From assembly GCF_030463565.1 (NCBI RefSeq), contig NC_134652.1:15105397-15169396 (forward strand): a stretch of DNA of 64,000 nt, written 5' to 3'. Positions 58,718 to 64,000 of the stretch are shown here, one piece after another (position 1 is the first letter of the stretch; each line of letters starts with the position of its first letter). The notes under the pieces are model-generated. The model did no database searches. It was not told where the DNA came from and saw nothing but the letters and a program-made list of their open reading frames with translations. Position numbers and translations under genes: made by a program. This DNA is from Pelecanus crispus (lineage: Eukaryota; Chordata; Aves; Pelecaniformes; Pelecanidae).

Positions 58718-60320
58718 AGATTGCTAGAATATCAGAAGGCAAAAGAATCAGAGTCATCAAGCTTCTTCACTGCTGTTTTTCACCAAAGAAGGCCATCCTA
58801 TTTCCTGTGACAGGAAGCAAGTAAAGGAACCACCACTAACTGCTGTATGCTTGTAATTTAACGTCTGACTTTACCACTGTAAAAAATTACAGCTTCTGTA
58901 AGTACAGCTATAGATGTTGCTATGCTTTGTGTTACAAATTACTGTCTTCAAATTTCACTGAGCTCAGGGAATTTAAATGCTCAGAGTAGCTGCATTTTTT
59001 TACTTTCTAAAACCACAAGATCTCACAGGGTGAACAGCCTTTTTTCCCTCTGAGCTATGAGATATTGCTTACCTTCTAAGTGTCTAAAACAGTGCTCTCA
59101 GGGATGATCTTCAGTGGGCAGTATAATTTATTCTGGGGAGGAGACAGTCATTTGCCTAAAAAAAAAAAAAAAAAAAATACTGTGATCATCTGTCTTCAGA
59201 TGTGACTTGGGGAGAGGAAGGGAATTTTAGAAATGCAGACCAAAATGGGGTAGAAAATGACACATCATAAGCATTGGTTTTTGAGAAGTAGCATTATATT
59301 TAGTTGTTTTTCTTCAAGAAAGACAATTTTGTTTGCACTGGAAAGTTTGCTGGTAGTTTGGCTTATACCAAATGGTGGATCATGCATCTCTAGTCTTAAT
59401 GGAGATGAGCTGGCTGTAAGCTGGTTAAACTATGCATGGAAAAAAAAAAAAAAAGGTAGCACCTCTTTCTGCCTGCTTGCTGTATGTAAAATAATCACTG
59501 TCAGCCTGATTCTGCTATCATGTAAAATCTGTCAGCTGACCTGACTTTCAGGAGCATAAATCCTTTCACTTTAGCACATATCTTTCTAGCAGCAGCAAAA
59601 ATGGTAGCTTTTTCCACTCTTTCTAGAAATGTGTATTAGTTCATTGTAGTGGAGACCAGGGTTGAGTAATGTAATACTTGCCTGTTACTACCAGATTCAC
59701 AGAGGACATTAGGTAACTTTAATTTTAACATATTAAAATACTAGGTTTTGTGACAACTGTAATACTTCAGATTCTGTTCAGTTTAAGATTTCCATGGTTT
59801 CTTGCGCAGCATTAAGGACCAGAGCTTTGTGTGTTATGGTCTTGCTGCATACTTAGGTCATCAGTGTGGAGATTCGTGAAAGCTACTGTTATGCACCAGG
59901 CTCCCTCCCTTCCCTATTGTCAGTGTAGGGAGAGGGAGGAGATTCCTTTGTAAGGTGTTTCAGAGCACCTAAGTTAGCTCAAATGCACTTGCTCACTGTC
60001 AACCTAAGAGGACTGACATCCTTTGTCTAAAGAAAGAAAGCTTTCATGAATCCTTCCTCAGGTCTTTACAATAAACATTCAGTTTTGTCTGTGAAGATGA
60101 CACCATAAGGAAAAAAAAAGTCTTGGTTGAAGTAATTCTTGTGATGCTTCTAAAAAATGTAACAAAAACATTTCTAGCTACAAATTCCTATTTTACCTTT
60201 AAACTTTGTATAAAAGTAGTGTTTAAAATGCCGCAGAAAATTATTTTGTAAACACTGTGACTTGTGTTGAAAAGAGATTATATATTGTAACTGTAAAATA
60301 AACTTTATTTTAGCCAATTT
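58718..60320 (+). other. PCGF6: PCGF6 3'UTR
   Basis: A 1.6-kb 3'UTR is inferred. AATAAA at 60297-60302, in a context that looks like a real poly(A) site, is the likely end; another AATAAA at 60070-60075 could serve a shorter form. It contains A-runs at 59158-59177 (A20) and 59440-59454 (A15), which could be misread as poly(A) tails in oligo-dT cDNA. Confidence 0.65.
60297..60302 (+). terminator. PCGF6: Poly(A) signal AATAAA of PCGF6
   Basis: AATAAA in an A/T-rich stretch, followed by TTTATTTTAG. No later plus-strand candidate in good context is seen close by. Confidence 0.6.
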
Positions 60321-63300
60321 AAAATTGAGCTCTCATATTTCCATGCCATGCTCCCTATGTCAGCCTCAAAATTACAGCAGTTGATATTGAAACTGCTGGA
60401 TGTGCTCTGGGGTTATTAGAATGACAAATTTCAATTAGGAGTTTGAATGGTGAAGGGTAGTTCAATACCAGAATCTCCACTGGGGCTAACTGCGGTATCA
60501 TTAGCTGGAGTAACACGGAATTTGTGGGACTCTCATTTTAATGAGGATTTCAGTGAGAAGTAGCTCAGTAAAGGTGTCAAGATGTTGGGGTTTTTTTTAG
60601 CACAGGTACAGGAGAAATAATCCTATGTAGATACAGAACCCCTTTTTTCCTTGATACGTACATCTTTTTGTCAAAGCCACCTTTAGATTATTTTCATTGA
60701 TGTTTATGGCTGTTGTTATCAAGTCCCCTGCGAACCGGATCTTTCTCTGCTGCTCTGATCGTCCTGGCTTTGTAGAAGGCATCTGGCTCGCGTACTTCGT
60801 ACTGCAACTTCCTGTTTCATTATCACTCATGGTTTTGTTTTCTATGTATAGCGTTATGCTTAAAAAAAAAAGTTACCGGTATAGTCACATTTTACATTGC
60901 AAATTTGCTGCTAATCCAGGCTTGAACTTTGTGCCTACAGAAGGGCTTATTTGCAAGGTTTTACAGCTATATAGAAGCTGATACTTAATTCAAATTAATG
61001 TCATTATAGGATACTGCTGACTTATGTGGCCTCGAGATGACTGTGCTGCCGCTGGCTCTGATGTCAGTGTCAGTTTCTAGTTTAAAAAAAAAAAAGGGGG
61101 GGGGGGGCTTTGCAATATCTTTAAAGAGAGGTTTTCTGTAGGGTAAATCACATGCCGGATAAAATGCAGAAGGCCAAGACTTCGTACTTCATTCTTTCAG
61201 TGGCTTAATGAGGAGGATTGAAGATCTGTTGCCTGTGATATTTTGGTATGAATGCTTATTGATGTCTTATTTCCCATTTGTCTGCTTCTCTCTTTATTTC
61301 TTTCTCACCTGCCTTCAAAAAGCATATTCTTAGCTTAGTTTTCCTGGCTGAACATCCTGCTTGCTTCCACCCTAAAGCATGCCCTGAAGGCACTGATCCT
61401 TTATCCTCTCTCCAGCTCCTGCAGTACCCCCCAGGGCTCCGCTTGGCACAGCAGCAGGGGTGACCTTTGGCTGTTGCCGAGGCTGATCTGTGGGCTGTGC
61501 GGTTTCCTGCATAAAGATAATCAGTCTGCTTGCTCTAAAATGTGCCAATCTTCTTTCAGCTCTGCTGCTGCTGTTTTATTTCTGTTGGTCTCCTTTTAAC
61601 CTTGGCTTTCGTCCAGTCACTTTTGGTCCTGATGATAGAAGAGCTTCTGTAACAACGAGCCGTCTATGGGACGGCACCTCTGCCCTCATGGGAGAAGTGC
61701 CAGCTTCGTGTTCTGGAAGTGAAGGAAGGTGTGCTTAGACTCATTCGTTATTTTACAGACATGGTTATTGTTTCCTCACTCAAAATAGTTCTAGCTTTAT
61801 TTTCTGGTTACTAACTTAGCGATGTCATGGCTAACACAGATCCTAATTAAATGCTACTGGTACTGCAGCATAATTCCGAGTTGCTTTACAGATCTGCCAG
61901 CAAGATGAGACGGTGAGGTCTAGTGTCAGGAGTTCTTATAAATGCAGAATCAAGTTACAATCCAGTGATGACCATTGATTCACGTTGGTTACGTTCTGCC
62001 TGTTTGCTTTGTGTTTAATACAGATTTAGTGCAGTAAGAAGATAAGGTTCAAGAGACGAGTGAAATGCGCAGCTGAACTCTCTTTAAATGGAGGGTCACT
62101 GCGATGGCCATGTATAATTATCATTTATGTTCTGAATATTGCTATTGCACCCAGCCTTGCTCTGCATTGCCACCAGACTGTGGCACACATGAGCCCAGAG
62201 AACCCTTAACACTTCTGCCATAGACGTGAAACAACTAATGAGTCTTACTGAAAGACCATTCAAGCTTGTCTAATACTAGTCTTTGTTGAATTTCTTTTCA
62301 GGGAATCATCAGGCATTTATGTGCAATGATTTGTGTTAATGCATGTTAACAGTCACTAACAAATGAAAATTATATCCCTGGCATTTCTGTTTTTACTTTT
62401 CTTCAGTGTGGAGTATCATTATTATGAAATTTGTGCTCCATACAAATGGGAGCGGGGGAGGATTCCAGCAGTTGAGAGAGGAGCCTATTAACAGAGGCAT
62501 GGGAGTTTTTATGTATTGCATCTATTTCTTTTAAAGTGAGATGATCGGGTTGTCCACATGAATCTTCTAATATGCTGCATGCTCAATAGAGTGCACCAGG
62601 TGCCAGCCTGAAAGTTTAGGTACTTTAAAATATACTTGTTCTGCTGTGATAGATACTTGCAGAGAGATGGAGAGAATGTTGCAAGTAGCGCATTCTCATC
62701 GCTTTTGCTTGTTTTTTTCTACCTCCTTTTTTTCTGTAACCCTAACTAGTTCCACACAAACAGAAGCAGCAAGGTGATCATATGTTGAATTTTACCTATG
62801 TCATCTTTAAGACGCCCTTGCTGAATGAGCCAACAAATACTTATATTTGCTGAGGTTTCAGAAAGTTGCCATAGGTACAGGTTTAATCACTGAACAGGTC
62901 AAATTTCATTGTTTTTGAGATAAATGGTAATCCCATCTGAGGAGAAATGCAATATTGATTGGCTGCCCTGCAGCTGCAAAACTCTTGCTGGAGCTGTATC
63001 ACCATCTTTACTGGGTTTTGATTTAGTATAACAACAATGTGTTTGTGTCAAAGCAGCAGTGATCTGCAAAAGAAATATTTTCCAAAGTGGAAAAGAGAGC
63101 TTATATTTTCTAACTGCTTGGTAAAATACTCTGTTTGGAAATGAAATCTTAAAATGTCTGTTTTCTTCTAAGGGAGATGTTAACAGCAGGAAAGTGGGTG
63201 GTGGGGACTTGGCAAAGATTGAGAAAAAATAGTGTGTTCGTGGGAGAGCTGCTTTGGAGCCCATTCCATGTGGTGCTGGGAGGCAACCAGTCGTTCCCAA

Positions 63301-64000
63301 ATACCGCGATGTGCTCAGAGCACACTGCTTGCAGCGTGCTTTTCTGTAGCTTGTGGTGGCAGAAGCAGTTACTAAATGATGAACCATTGTGTCCTTTCTT
63401 GCATATACCTGGGACTGAAAGGTAAGAACTCCCTGGGTGAGAAGCCCAACAGCCTTCACAAGAACTTGAAATCTCCTTTTTCTTCCTCATGGGACATGGG
63501 AAAATATTTCACCTATTGGTGGCAATAAAATAGCAGATTATTTATGTGCCACAACATACAGAACAGGAATGGTGGTGGTCTTCCTCTATGTGAGCAGGTA
63601 AGCTGCGTGCAGCGGCACCTGCATTCTCTCTTCTCACTTCTCAGCTCTGTCCATCTAGTGCAATAATTTCTATAAAGTGTTGTGAATGGAAAACCCCATG
63701 CTAATGCTGGGATTTTGAGGGCAGGCAACTAGCAGACTACTACTGAGATCCCCTTCATGAATGCAGGTATAACTGGACTGGTAACAATGCAACCAAGTGT
63801 GTTTCTTTTGAAGACTTTACTTCTATTTGTTTAAAATTTTGCCAAATTGTAAACGTCTGGGCTGAATTTATTGTGTTTGCAGGTTGTTCCAGCTGCAAGT
63901 GGATTGATTTAGTTACCTATGGAGAAGTTCAACCAAAAGGAACAGAAAAAACTTGCTTTACTAACAAGTAGTGAACAGGGGTTTTTTTTTAAAAAAAAAA
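60321..64000. other. Intergenic region downstream of PCGF6
   Basis: No gene is recognised on either strand. In human the next gene is INA, with its 3' end facing PCGF6; no neurofilament coding sequence is seen here. An A12G12 run lies at 61084-61107. A short minus-strand open frame at 60597-60830 is noted as a finding. Confidence 0.55.

Noticed and set aside
62899-63459. 186-codon minus-strand frame in the downstream intergenic region
   Set aside because: It overlaps a 113-codon frame on the same strand, shows no domain or repeat, and matches no protein I know; likely chance.

Overview
The window is vertebrate nuclear DNA, most likely from a bird; I cannot name the species. The evidence is split genes with GT-AG introns, two CpG-island promoters, two CR1 LINE 3' fragments of avian type, several old MIR-like SINE remnants and generally small introns. 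The order PDCD11 - ATP5MK - TAF5 - PCGF6 is the block I recall from human 10q24.33, here in the opposite overall orientation.

Layout. Positions 829-14,700 hold the 5' half of PDCD11 (RRP5, rRNA processing; minus strand, 18 exons, N-terminal ~886 residues; the rest lies off the left edge). Positions 14,570-15,270 are a CpG-island promoter shared head-to-head with ATP5MK (14,86x-17,990, plus strand), a 59-residue ATP synthase subunit. ATP5MK faces TAF5 tail-to-tail across about 1.3 kb. TAF5 (21,044-31,490 coding, minus strand, 11 exons, 787 residues) is the WD40 scaffold of TFIID. A second CpG-island promoter (30,780-33,060) separates it head-to-head from PCGF6 (32,356-58,717 coding, plus strand, 10 exons, 332 residues), the RING and RAWUL subunit of variant PRC1.6. 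The last 3.7 kb is intergenic with no recognised gene.

All four gene models were rebuilt exon by exon by reading splice sites. Every junction keeps frame and no frameshift or internal stop is needed. Three of the four genes serve basic nuclear functions (rRNA maturation, Pol II pre-initiation, Polycomb repression) and the fourth serves mitochondrial ATP synthesis. The shared promoters carry motifs typical of housekeeping genes: YY1, ETS, CCAAT, NRF1 and a ZNF143/THAP11-type element.

I found no undescribed multi-gene system. The items most worth a second look are the promoter motif arrangement (including a YY1 site over the TAF5 start codon), three compact inverted-repeat structures, a 47-bp tandem duplication, a CpG-retaining open frame with a PP1-docking-like motif at 60,597-60,830, and two long C-rich tracts.
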